A program made the translations under genes and the position numbers. The notes beneath the pieces are model-generated. The model was not told the origin of the DNA. It searched no databases and worked only from the letters and a program-made list of their open reading frames with translations. Shown one piece after another: positions 33,015 to 40,869 of a stretch of DNA of 45,547 nucleotides. Every line of letters starts with the position of its first letter. The first letter of the stretch is position 1. Source of the stretch: SYIM01 sp964581825 (GTDB taxonomy: Bacteria; Pseudomonadota; Gammaproteobacteria; Burkholderiales; Burkholderiaceae_E); NCBI GenBank assembly GCA_964581825.1, contig CAZORB010000013.1:1-45547 (forward strand). Direction: 5' to 3'.

Positions 33015-34030
33015 GCTCGCCAACACGCGGCAATGTGCTCCACACCGAGCGAGACCCAGGGCTGCGGTTCAGCGCAACGCGGCATCGCCATCGGACAGCG
33101 AGCCCTGAACGCACAACCCTCATCTCGCTGATCTAAGGCCGGCGGAAGTCCTTCAATGGCGGAGACCGCGTTCTCGCGGGGCCGGTCAAGTCTGGGCACC
33201 GATGCGAGCAAGGCCTGCGTGTAAGGGTGCGCAGGTTTGGCAAACAAAGAATGAACGGGCGCCTGCTCGACGAGGCGGCCTGCGTACATGACGTTGACCC
33301 GCTTTGCGTGCCGAGCCACCAGGCCCAGGTCATGGGTAATCAAAAGTACCGCGGTGCCGCTGCCCGCGGCGAGCTCTTCGATCAGTTCCAGGATCTGCGC
33401 CTGCGTCGTGACATCGAGCGCTGTGGTGGGCTCGTCGGCCAGCAGCAGCCTGGGCGAGCATGAGAGCGCGCTCGCCACCATAACGCGCTGGCGCATGCCG
33501 CCGCTCAATTCATGCGGATAGACAGCGAGTCGGCGTTCAGGATCCGATATACCGACCGCCTGCAGCATGACGCGCACGCGATCGCGCGCCTCTGACCGAG
33601 TCAGGCGTTGATGGAGTTCGATCGATTCGCTTAACTGTCGTCCAATGGTCAGCGTGGGGTTAAGCGAGGTCATGGGTTCCTGGAAGACCATGGACATCGT
33701 CTTGCCACGTAACCGCCGCAGCGCATCGAGCGACAGCTTTCTCAGGTCGGCACCTTCAAACATGAGGCGGCCGCCAGTGACCATCGCCACCCGCGGATCC
33801 AGCAATCCCATAATAGATAGCGCAGTGACGCTTTTGCCGCTGCCGCTCTCTCCCACCAGTGCAACGATCTCGCCCTCGCCAACATCGAAGCTGACCCTGT
33901 CAACCGCAGCGAGCGGACCGGCACGAGTTTTAAATACGGTAGTGAGTTCTCGTACCTGAAGGAGCGCCGTCGTCTGGCCTGCAGAGTCTGGTTTCATGTC
34001 GGAAGTGACAGCTCGGGCGACAGATGACAT
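33011..34030 (-). CDS. ABC transporter ATP-binding protein, DppD/OppD type
   Basis: About 339 residues. Walker A GESGSGKSVT, Q-loop VFQEPMTSLNPTLTI, signature LSGGMRQRVMVA, Walker B LLLADEPTTALDV, and the C-terminal CAFRARCPMAMPRC motif of oligopeptide ATPases. It pairs with the DppF-type gene. The start is uncertain: ATGs at 34057, 34030 and 33997 are in frame and none has a good Shine-Dalgarno. I chose 34030, which leaves the 14-bp palindrome at 34037-34050 in non-coding DNA. It is transcribed divergently from hyuA. Confidence 0.9.
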   Translation of the reverse strand: MSSVARAVTSDMKPDSAGQTTALLQVRELTTVFKTRAGPLAAVDRVSFDVGEGEIVALVGESGSGKSVTALSIMGLLDPRVAMVTGGRLMFEGADLRKLSLDALRRLRGKTMSMVFQEPMTSLNPTLTIGRQLSESIELHQRLTRSEARDRVRVMLQAVGISDPERRLAVYPHELSGGMRQRVMVASALSCSPRLLLADEPTTALDVTTQAQILELIEELAAGSGTAVLLITHDLGLVARHAKRVNVMYAGRLVEQAPVHSLFAKPAHPYTQALLASVPRLDRPRENAVSAIEGLPPALDQRDEGCAFRARCPMAMPRCAEPQPWVSLGVEHIAACWRA

Positions 34031-34036
34031 ATCGCC

Positions 34037-34050
34037 CGATGCTAGCATCG
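34037..34050. promoter_or_regulatory. 14-bp perfect palindrome between dppD-type and hyuA genes
   Basis: CGATGCTAGCATCG reads the same on both strands. It lies in the ~59-nt spacer between divergent starts (34030 and 34090). A dimeric regulator bound here could control both the ATPases and hyuA. No regulator gene is in the window. Confidence 0.45.
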
Positions 34051-34089
34051 ACCCCATTGAAAATCGATAGTCAAAAGAGGTCGTCGGCG

Positions 34090-36153
34090 ATGGAGAATTC
34101 CAGTTCCGGGATGCCGCTGTCGGTAGCCATCGACACAGGAGGCACCTTCACCGACGTGACCCTGGTCAACCGGGATAACGGGACGATGGTTAAGACCAAA
34201 GTCTCCTCGACGCCCGCCGACCCCTCGCTCGGTTTCATTCAAGGGATCCTTCGGGCACTTGAATTGGCAGGCGAATCCCCCGAGCGAATCAGCCACGTGT
34301 TTCACGGTACCACCGTTGCCACCAACGCAATTCTCGAAGGCCGTGGCGCGCGCAGCGCTCTCATCACCACGGCTGGGTTTCGTCACGTACTCGAAATTGG
34401 TCGCCATGACGTTCCTCGAGCGGCGAACATGTATCACTGGGTCAAGCCGCCACGACCTGTTCCCGCTCAGCGAATTTTCGAGATCCGTGAGCGTATGGAT
34501 TCCGCAGGCTCTGTGCTGGAGCCGCTTAACGAGAGCGACGTTGTCGAGGCGGCCAGCCGCATCAAAAAGTCTGGTGCCGAAGCGGTTGCGGTGTGCCTGC
34601 TGCACGCGTATGCCAACGCATCTCATGAGCGTCGAATCGCGCAGATTCTCGAAGCGGAACTCCCCGGCGTCTTTATTTCGCTCTCGTCCGAGGTGCTGCC
34701 TCTGTTCCGGGAATACGAACGGTCGATGGCCACCGTTCTCAACGCCTATGTCATGCCGTCAATCTCATCGTATGTCGCACGGCTTGAGTCACGCCTGGCC
34801 GAACAAGGTATCCGAGCGCCGCTGCTGCTCATGAAGTCGAGCGGCGGGGTCACCGGAGCCGACACGGTGCGCCGGCAGCCAATTCAGACTGCGCTGTCCG
34901 GTCCGGCCGGTGGCGTGGTAGGCGCGGGCCTGGTGGCGCAACTCTCGGGTCATCGAGACATCATCACGCTTGACATCGGCGGTACCTCTGCCGACATCTG
35001 TCTGATGTCCAATGCCAGCGCCTCAATGACTACTGAAGGGCGAATCGGGGAGTGGCCGCTCCAGTTACCTATTCTCGATATCTCAACGATCGGCGCTGGC
35101 GGCGGGTCTATCGCAAGGATCGGCCCGGGTGGTCTGACAGTGGGGCCGCGAAGCGCGGGCGCTGTTCCGGGGCCAGTGTGCTACGGCCGAGGCGGCAAAG
35201 AACCCACTGTCACCGACGCGCACGTCGTGCTGGGTCATTTGCCACCGCGCCTTCTGGGCGGCGAACTCGAACTGGACGTAGCCGCCGCACGGGCTGCCAT
35301 CGAGGAGCACATCGCACGGCCACTCGGTTTAGGTCTCGAACAGGCCGCCCGCGGCATTGTCGATATCGCGAACGGAAACATGATGGGTGCGATCCGGGTC
35401 GTCTCGGTCGAGCGCGGTCGCGATCCAGGCGAATTTTCATTGGTCCCTTTTGGCGGCGCGGGCCCTCTGCACGGCTCATTCGTCGCTCGACTGCTGGGTA
35501 TGCGTGCAGTGGTGGTGCCGCCATCCCCAGGCGTGCTGTCTAGCCTCGGGCTGCTGGTGTCCGACCTGAAGAGCGACTTCAGTGCCACCTGCCTTGAACG
35601 TCCGCCTGCTTACGATCTCTCACGGGTTAAAGGTACGTTCGAGCGACTGGTAAGCGAGGCAAACGCCTGGCTGGACCGTGAGCAGGTGCCGCAGTCGGGC
35701 CGATCGCTTCGCTGGATGGCAGCGTTACGTTATGAACATCAGGGATTCGAGCTCACGGTAGACTGGCCCACCGCCGACGCTTCTAGCGAAGCGCTCAAAA
35801 GCGCGCTTGTGGCGTTTCACCGCGAACACGAGCGGCTCTATACATTTTCGCAAGCCGACGCGCCCGTTGAGCTGGTGCAGCTTCGTGTTCAAGCGATCGG
35901 GTCGATGGCCAAGCCCGCCATCACCCGGCTGAGCATCTCCGGGCGCACTCAAGACGCTCAGGTCGGCAGCCAAAACGTTTGGACTGAATCAGGCTGGCGC
36001 ATCTGTCCGATTTATGAGCGCAGTCTTCTGCCAGCTGGCGCATCATTCGACGGCCCCGCTATTGTTCAGCAGTTCGATGCCACCACTTGGATCCTCGCGG
36101 GTCAACGTGCCGCTGTGGATGAGTATGGGCATCTGATCGTGCGCGAGATCTGA
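34090..36153 (+). CDS. hyuA: Hydantoinase A / 5-oxoprolinase alpha-type subunit
   Basis: 687 residues from ATG 34090, which has AGAGG about 10 nt upstream; the upstream in-frame ATG would overlap the divergent gene. It belongs to the HyuA family of the ASKHA ATPase fold: VAIDTGGTFTDVTLV (phosphate 1), HGTTVATNAILEGRG, QTALSGPAGGVVGAG, ITLDIGGTSADICLM (phosphate 2), GAGGGSIARIGPGGLTVGPRSAGAVPGPVCYGRGG, and FGGAGPLHG. It binds ATP and activates the lactam/hydantoin substrate, with HyuB as partner (25955). Context favours 5-oxoproline, but N-methylhydantoin or acetophenone-type substrates cannot be excluded. Confidence 0.92.
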   Translation: MENSSSGMPLSVAIDTGGTFTDVTLVNRDNGTMVKTKVSSTPADPSLGFIQGILRALELAGESPERISHVFHGTTVATNAILEGRGARSALITTAGFRHVLEIGRHDVPRAANMYHWVKPPRPVPAQRIFEIRERMDSAGSVLEPLNESDVVEAASRIKKSGAEAVAVCLLHAYANASHERRIAQILEAELPGVFISLSSEVLPLFREYERSMATVLNAYVMPSISSYVARLESRLAEQGIRAPLLLMKSSGGVTGADTVRRQPIQTALSGPAGGVVGAGLVAQLSGHRDIITLDIGGTSADICLMSNASASMTTEGRIGEWPLQLPILDISTIGAGGGSIARIGPGGLTVGPRSAGAVPGPVCYGRGGKEPTVTDAHVVLGHLPPRLLGGELELDVAAARAAIEEHIARPLGLGLEQAARGIVDIANGNMMGAIRVVSVERGRDPGEFSLVPFGGAGPLHGSFVARLLGMRAVVVPPSPGVLSSLGLLVSDLKSDFSATCLERPPAYDLSRVKGTFERLVSEANAWLDREQVPQSGRSLRWMAALRYEHQGFELTVDWPTADASSEALKSALVAFHREHERLYTFSQADAPVELVQLRVQAIGSMAKPAITRLSISGRTQDAQVGSQNVWTESGWRICPIYERSLLPAGASFDGPAIVQQFDATTWILAGQRAAVDEYGHLIVREI

Positions 36154-36183
36154 GCGCAGCCACTGTCCGCCGCGTGCGTCACC

Positions 36184-36897
36184 TTAGAACAGGCGCGCAA
36201 TGAGCGGTAACAAAAGCGAGGCCACAATCACCTGAATGCCTAACGCCAGGCCTGCATAAGCTCCGGCGTCGGGGTGCACCTGCATGGCGCGCGCCGCTCC
36301 AATACCATGCGACGCGGTGCCCAACGCGAATCCACGAATGGCCGGCGAATCGATTCGAAGGAGATCGAACAGATACTTCGCGCTGAGCGCTCCAATCATG
36401 CCCGTGATCACGGCAAACACGGCGGCAAGTGCTGGAATACCGCCGATTCGCTCAGCAACCCCCATCGCAACCGGCGCCGTCACCGACTTCGGCGCGAGCG
36501 ATCGCAGCACCTCGTCGGGCAGCCCCAGTAGGTAACCCAATATGACCGCGGACAGGGCAGCAGCCGAGCCGCCTGCAACCGCTGCGACAATGAGCGCGGG
36601 AGCCCGATGTTTTAACTCCGCCCGCCGCTCCCAAAGCGGCCACGCGAGCGCCACCACTGCTGGCCCCAACAGAAAATGGATGAACTGCGCGCCTGAAAAA
36701 TAGGTCTGATAGGGGGTGTTAGTAACGTGCAGAACCGCCGCGAGCACGATGACAGACCAGAGCACAGGATTGGCGACCGGTGTCTGATGAAGCCTTGCGT
36801 AAAGCGTATGCGCCATCACATAAACCGACAGGCTAGCCGTGAGACCGAACAATGGCGTCGCGGAAAGGTAAATCCACAGTTCGACAAAGTCACTCAC
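36184..36897 (-). CDS. lrgB: LrgB/CidB-family membrane protein
   Basis: 237 residues starting at GTG 36897, which overlaps the lrgA stop by 8 nt (GTGAGTGA). It has about six to seven hydrophobic helices and the family motifs NPVLWSVIVLAAVLH, FLLGPAVVALAWPLWERR, PKSVTAPVAMGVAERIGG and GFALGTASHGIGAARAM. It partners LrgA. The pair is linked to holin-like control of murein hydrolases and, in some bacteria, to pyruvate or glycolate export. It converges with hyuA (30 nt apart). Confidence 0.92.
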   Translation of the reverse strand: MSDFVELWIYLSATPLFGLTASLSVYVMAHTLYARLHQTPVANPVLWSVIVLAAVLHVTNTPYQTYFSGAQFIHFLLGPAVVALAWPLWERRAELKHRAPALIVAAVAGGSAAALSAVILGYLLGLPDEVLRSLAPKSVTAPVAMGVAERIGGIPALAAVFAVITGMIGALSAKYLFDLLRIDSPAIRGFALGTASHGIGAARAMQVHPDAGAYAGLALGIQVIVASLLLPLIARLF

Positions 36898-37264
36898 TGT
36901 GCTCAGTCTCCGAGGATTTCTGCCAAAGCATCCGCAGCACAAGCGCGGTAACGGCCAGCCCGATCCATGTCGACAGGACCAGCACTGCAAGCAAGGTCCA
37001 CCCCGAGCGCATGATCAGATCGGTATGGAGCAATACGCCGACGCCGATGGGAACGAATAACAGCGAAAGATGCGGCAGCAGCGCGTTAGCGGCACTGGAA
37101 ACCGGCTCGCGCAGCGGCCGCCAAATCAACACGAAAGCCAGCATCAGCATGCCGATGACGGGCCCTGGCCATAGCCCTGATACGAGTTGTGCGATGACCT
37201 CGCCCGCGCACTGAAAGGCCAGTATCCAGGTAAAGCCCTTTAGTAGCGTCATTGGGGCGTGCAC
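36890..37264 (-). CDS. lrgA: LrgA/CidA-family holin-like membrane protein
   Basis: 124 residues, four hydrophobic helices, with the family pattern FQCAGEVIAQLVSGLWPGPVIGMLMLAF and LFVPIGVGVLLHTDLI. The start could be 37264 or the ATG at 37252 (MTLLKGF), which is closer to the usual beginning; neither has a strong Shine-Dalgarno. It lies 15 nt after the Bug receptor stop and overlaps lrgB, so all are probably on one transcript. Confidence 0.9.
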   Translation of the reverse strand: MHAPMTLLKGFTWILAFQCAGEVIAQLVSGLWPGPVIGMLMLAFVLIWRPLREPVSSAANALLPHLSLLFVPIGVGVLLHTDLIMRSGWTLLAVLVLSTWIGLAVTALVLRMLWQKSSETEHSE

Positions 37265-37279
37265 GCGAGCGGTACTCTC

Positions 37280-38269
37280 TCAGTCCACCTTAATGTTGTG
37301 ATCCTTCACCAGGCGATCAAATTTAGCCCGCTCACTGACCACAAATCGTGTGAGTTCCTCAGGGGTTCCGGTTGCGACCTCGGCGCCCTGCTCGGCAAAA
37401 CGCCTTTTAACATCGGGCAGATTCAGAAATAGCGTCGACTCCATGCGCAGCCGCTCGACAATTTCCTTTGACAATCCTTTAGGCCCATAAAGCGCCTGCC
37501 ACTGCCCGCCCACAAAACCGGGGAACCCTGACTCGGCAACAGTGGGTACGTCAGGCAGGAAGCTGAGGCGGGTACTGCTCATCACTGCAATCAGTTTGAG
37601 CTTTCCCCCCTTGACGAACGGATATGTGGACAACATGGCAATGGACAGAGCCTGCGCCTGACCCGCTGCGACATCAGACAACGCTGGGATACCCCCTTTG
37701 TACGGCACGAAGGTGATCGGCACGTTTGCCCGCGCACTGAGCTCGATACCCGCGAGATGCGAGGCACTACCGTTGCCCAACATCGCGTAGTTGAACTTCC
37801 CAGGATTCGCTTTCGCGTAGGCGAGTAGTTCCTGAACGTTGGACACGGGCAGCGAAGGACTCACGGCCAGACCATACGGCGACCCGATCAGCATGGTGAT
37901 AGGCGTGAAGTCCTTCACCGGATCAAACGGCAAATTTGGATTGACCGCAGCGCCGCTCGTAAAAGCACCAAGATCCGCCACCAGCAGCGTGTAGCCGTCG
38001 GCGACCGCCTTGGCGACCAGATCAGCGCCAATGTTGCCACCGGCTCCCGCACGGTTCTCAACTACAAAGGGCTGAGCCATCACTTCGTTGAGGCGCGCAC
38101 TCAGCTGGCGCGCGACGATATCCGTTGCGCCACCGGCTGCATACGGAACAATCATCCTGACGGGCCGCGACGGATAGGGCTGTGCAGATGCGTCATAAGC
38201 GCTCGCGCCGAATACTGCCGCGATCAGCAAAGCCAGCATATGCTTGAACCAGACGGTGGGCATCATCAT
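37280..38269 (-). CDS. Bug/TctC-family periplasmic receptor (tripartite tricarboxylate transporter type)
   Basis: 329 residues from ATG 38269 (AGGAG 6 nt upstream; three ATGs in a row). A signal peptide (HMLALLIAAVFGASAYDASAQ) precedes the Bug fold: YPSRPVRMIVPYAAGGATDIVARQL, VVENRAGAGGNIGADLVAKA, PDGYTL-like VADGYTLL, and FVPYKGGIPALSDVAAGQ. These receptors bind small carboxylates and are greatly expanded in Burkholderiales. No TctA/TctB membrane genes are in the window. The neighbouring enoyl-CoA hydratase and lipase-like genes hint at an organic-acid ligand. Confidence 0.94.
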   Translation of the reverse strand: MMMPTVWFKHMLALLIAAVFGASAYDASAQPYPSRPVRMIVPYAAGGATDIVARQLSARLNEVMAQPFVVENRAGAGGNIGADLVAKAVADGYTLLVADLGAFTSGAAVNPNLPFDPVKDFTPITMLIGSPYGLAVSPSLPVSNVQELLAYAKANPGKFNYAMLGNGSASHLAGIELSARANVPITFVPYKGGIPALSDVAAGQAQALSIAMLSTYPFVKGGKLKLIAVMSSTRLSFLPDVPTVAESGFPGFVGGQWQALYGPKGLSKEIVERLRMESTLFLNLPDVKRRFAEQGAEVATGTPEELTRFVVSERAKFDRLVKDHNIKVD

Positions 38270-38322
38270 CCCTGCTCCTGTGTACCGATCTTTTCTCACC
38301 GAGATTTCGTTATGAAACGAAC

Positions 38323-39150
38323 TCAACGCCCCGTAAAGCGGGGCTTCCGATTTTCGCGATGCGCTGCAATGCCCTCCGCTACATCGCTGCTCCACTCGAG
38401 ATGCCGGCGCAAGGTGTCGGCAAGTTCACGCGCGGGCGCGAATCCCGGAGCAAGGCGCGCGTTCACAATTTTTTTGGTACCGCGCGTGGCAAGCGGCCCG
38501 CTTGCTGCGATTCTTGCTGCGATCTCCCCTACGGACTGCTGCAACAGGGCCCCTGAATACCGGCCCTGCACAATTCCATAGTCAAGCATTTCGGCACTGT
38601 TGATCTCACGGGTGGTGCAGATCAGTTCGAGCGCCCGGGCGCGCCCCACGATCTGCGGCAGACGTACCGGCCCGCCAGCCCCCGGAAATCCGCCCCATGC
38701 CGCCTCGGGCATACATAGCGTTGCATGCTCCGCCGCATAGCGGATGTCGCAGGCCAGACAAAGCTCTACCGCGCCCGCGAGGACTTTGCCGTTTAGAGAG
38801 GCGATCACGATCTGCGGCAAGGCCTCGATGGCGTCAAACGTGCGGTTTGCAGCCATCACCAGCCGAACGACATCATCCTTTGAGAGTTGCGCACGAATCG
38901 TGGGATTCATGATGCCCATCGAGAAGAACGCGTCGCCCGCACCCGTGATAACCAGCACCTGGGTGTGCTCATCATCACGTAGCGCCTCGGCGATCCAGCC
39001 CAGACGCGCGAGAACTTCCGGCATCAACCGGTTCATGTCGTGTTCGCGCTCGATAGTGAGGGTCATGACGCCGCCATCACGCTCGACCAGCAGGCCTTCA
39101 GGAAAGCGTTCGACGCCCTCAGGCGCGAGTCGTACCGGTGCATCCATCAT
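38323..39150 (-). CDS. Enoyl-CoA hydratase/isomerase family protein
   Basis: 275 residues of the crotonase fold. The oxyanion-hole segment reads ITGAGDAFFSMG. Both catalytic acids of classical hydratases can be placed: E in LAGAVELCLACDIRYAAE, and E in LCMPEAAWGGFPGAGG. It should add water to, or isomerise, an unsaturated acyl-CoA. The start at 39150 has AAGGAA upstream. It follows the lipase-like gene by 12 nt and precedes the Bug receptor by 53 nt. The acyl-CoA synthetase across the divergent promoter region may supply its substrate class. Confidence 0.9.
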   Translation of the reverse strand: MMDAPVRLAPEGVERFPEGLLVERDGGVMTLTIEREHDMNRLMPEVLARLGWIAEALRDDEHTQVLVITGAGDAFFSMGIMNPTIRAQLSKDDVVRLVMAANRTFDAIEALPQIVIASLNGKVLAGAVELCLACDIRYAAEHATLCMPEAAWGGFPGAGGPVRLPQIVGRARALELICTTREINSAEMLDYGIVQGRYSGALLQQSVGEIAARIAASGPLATRGTKKIVNARLAPGFAPARELADTLRRHLEWSSDVAEGIAAHRENRKPRFTGR

Positions 39151-39162
39151 GGAATTCCTTGA

Positions 39163-40608
39163 TCAGTTTCGACGCAAGCTGTTGAACCATTCGAGCACAT
39201 TGGTCTTTCCCGCGAGGTGCCTGGGCTCACCGTAGAGGGAGGCCAAGAACGTGACCCGATGGCTTCCTTCGGCAACCGTGACCTCAGTGGTTTGGCCACC
39301 ACCCGCAGCCAGCGGTCGTCTGGCGAGGGTGGGGTGTATCGCTTCATCCACTAATCCGATATGAAACCGTATCGGCGAGTCGTAGTGCCAATTTGTGGCG
39401 CTGTTGGCTGCTACCTGTCGCAGGAAAGCGCTGTTGGTCTGGTGGGTGAAGCTATCGAAGAATCGCGGCACCAGGAGCGTGGTCCCGGTCGGAAAGGGCC
39501 TGGAGGGATCGACGCGCAGGTCATAGGTCCGCCAAAAGTTAGCTGCAAATTCACGAAACTGGGGCGCCACGGCGGTTTGCAATAAACCCTTCAGCCCGTA
39601 GTTCAGCTCATAGCTTCCCAAGAACACAATCATGCAGAGCGAGATCCAGTCGGGCGCCTTTGGATAGCTTGCAACGCCCTCGGGGGTGGGATAGGCCTGG
39701 TGGCCACTCCAGAAGCGCAGGGTCTCGGACATATCGTTGAAGGGGCTGGCAACGCTCGTTGCCGTGAGCGGAACTTTGCGCCGACGCAGCTCCTGATGCA
39801 GCCACTGTGAATTGACAGCGCCCTGCGACCAGCCGTTAATAAAAAGCGGCCCAACTTGAAGCCCCCTGCCAACCATTGTCATCAGACCCGCTTCCAGAAT
39901 TCGAAGGCAGGTTTGAACCGTGACGTCCTTGACGACATAGGCCTCGCCGCGCCCCTTTCTGAAGGGGCCTTTACCGACATAGTCAGCTGCAATGACCGCA
40001 TAGCCCTGGCCAGCGAAGCGCTGGACATTGAACAGGGTCTCGGCTGAATCCGTCGGATAGGTCATCACATAGGACGGATCAGCCAGCTTAAGCATGTTGG
40101 AGGGTACGCCGTCGAAGGTGAGCACCGTGCCGTGCTGCCAGGACGCAATCGGAAGCGGCCCCGTGACGCCCACCGGTAAGGCAAGCAGACCACTTACGGT
40201 CACCGATTCGCCCGTCTCCGGAATCACGAACGGCACGACCAGCCTGTGCAACTCGACATCGTGACGGGCGCCGTGGCGCGAGACGTCAAACGGAGGGAGT
40301 GCAGCAGGTACGTCGAACTGGGGAAAATTGCGCGCAACCAACTGGTCCAGTCGACCCGCGCTAACACGAGTGCTCTGATCGACAAAATTGCCTAGCTCGA
40401 GGGCCGGGCGCAGCCCACCTGAAATTGCCGAAAGCATTGAAGCAGGGCTTGCCGAGGCGACACCAGGTAAAGCAAGACTGGTCGCGAGGCCACCCGCTGC
40501 ACCCAGCCACACCCGTCTGACTGGCGAGTGCACAGGCCCCACCAGCGAGAATCCATGCGCGGAAATAGCAGGCATATTCGCTTTCGCAGACCTGGGGACA
40601 TCAGCCAT
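39163..40608 (-). CDS. Exported lipase/esterase-like alpha/beta hydrolase
   Basis: 481 residues from ATG 40608 (AGGAG 9 nt upstream). The N-terminus is long and contains RRVWLGAAGGLATSLALPGVASASP (about 31-55), a probable signal sequence with a twin-Arg-like RR; export is likely by Tat or Sec. The fold resembles secretory lipases: IASWQHGT, GYAVIAADYVGKGP, the nucleophile GWSQGA, FIG-type region RFHIGLVDEAIHP with acid, and GSHRVTF with the His. The substrate is unknown. It heads the minus-strand set and is divergent from the monooxygenase gene, so it may release the compound that the monooxygenase makes or uses. Confidence 0.85.
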   Translation of the reverse strand: MADVPRSAKANMPAISAHGFSLVGPVHSPVRRVWLGAAGGLATSLALPGVASASPASMLSAISGGLRPALELGNFVDQSTRVSAGRLDQLVARNFPQFDVPAALPPFDVSRHGARHDVELHRLVVPFVIPETGESVTVSGLLALPVGVTGPLPIASWQHGTVLTFDGVPSNMLKLADPSYVMTYPTDSAETLFNVQRFAGQGYAVIAADYVGKGPFRKGRGEAYVVKDVTVQTCLRILEAGLMTMVGRGLQVGPLFINGWSQGAVNSQWLHQELRRRKVPLTATSVASPFNDMSETLRFWSGHQAYPTPEGVASYPKAPDWISLCMIVFLGSYELNYGLKGLLQTAVAPQFREFAANFWRTYDLRVDPSRPFPTGTTLLVPRFFDSFTHQTNSAFLRQVAANSATNWHYDSPIRFHIGLVDEAIHPTLARRPLAAGGGQTTEVTVAEGSHRVTFLASLYGEPRHLAGKTNVLEWFNSLRRN

Positions 40609-40742
40609 CTTGAAGACTCCTGGGTATACCTGACCCACGGGATACGTGAGATGGCCGTGATCATGCGATAGACGCGCGAAACACTCAACACGCCAGTGCG
40701 CGGCATCAGACCGGTTTATCGCTAACCACGGTCATGCAGCGC

Positions 40743-40778
40743 ATCGCGCTGGGTCGTTCGCTGATCCCAGAGCGCGAT
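40743..40778. repeat. Long imperfect inverted repeat in the lipase-monooxygenase spacer
   Basis: ATCGCGCTGGG (40743-40753) pairs with CCCAGAGCGCGAT (40766-40778): 11 pairs with a 2-nt bulge and a 12-nt loop. It lies in the 261-nt divergent spacer, where I find no coding sequence and no clear promoter boxes. It is a candidate operator or leader structure. Confidence 0.45.
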
Positions 40779-40869
40779 CTGGGCATGATTGATTATTGGA
40801 ACTGGAGCGAAGCGCGCGCGGTCTATCGTCGATACTGATGGGCTTAACTCGGTCATGTGAGGCCCGAGA

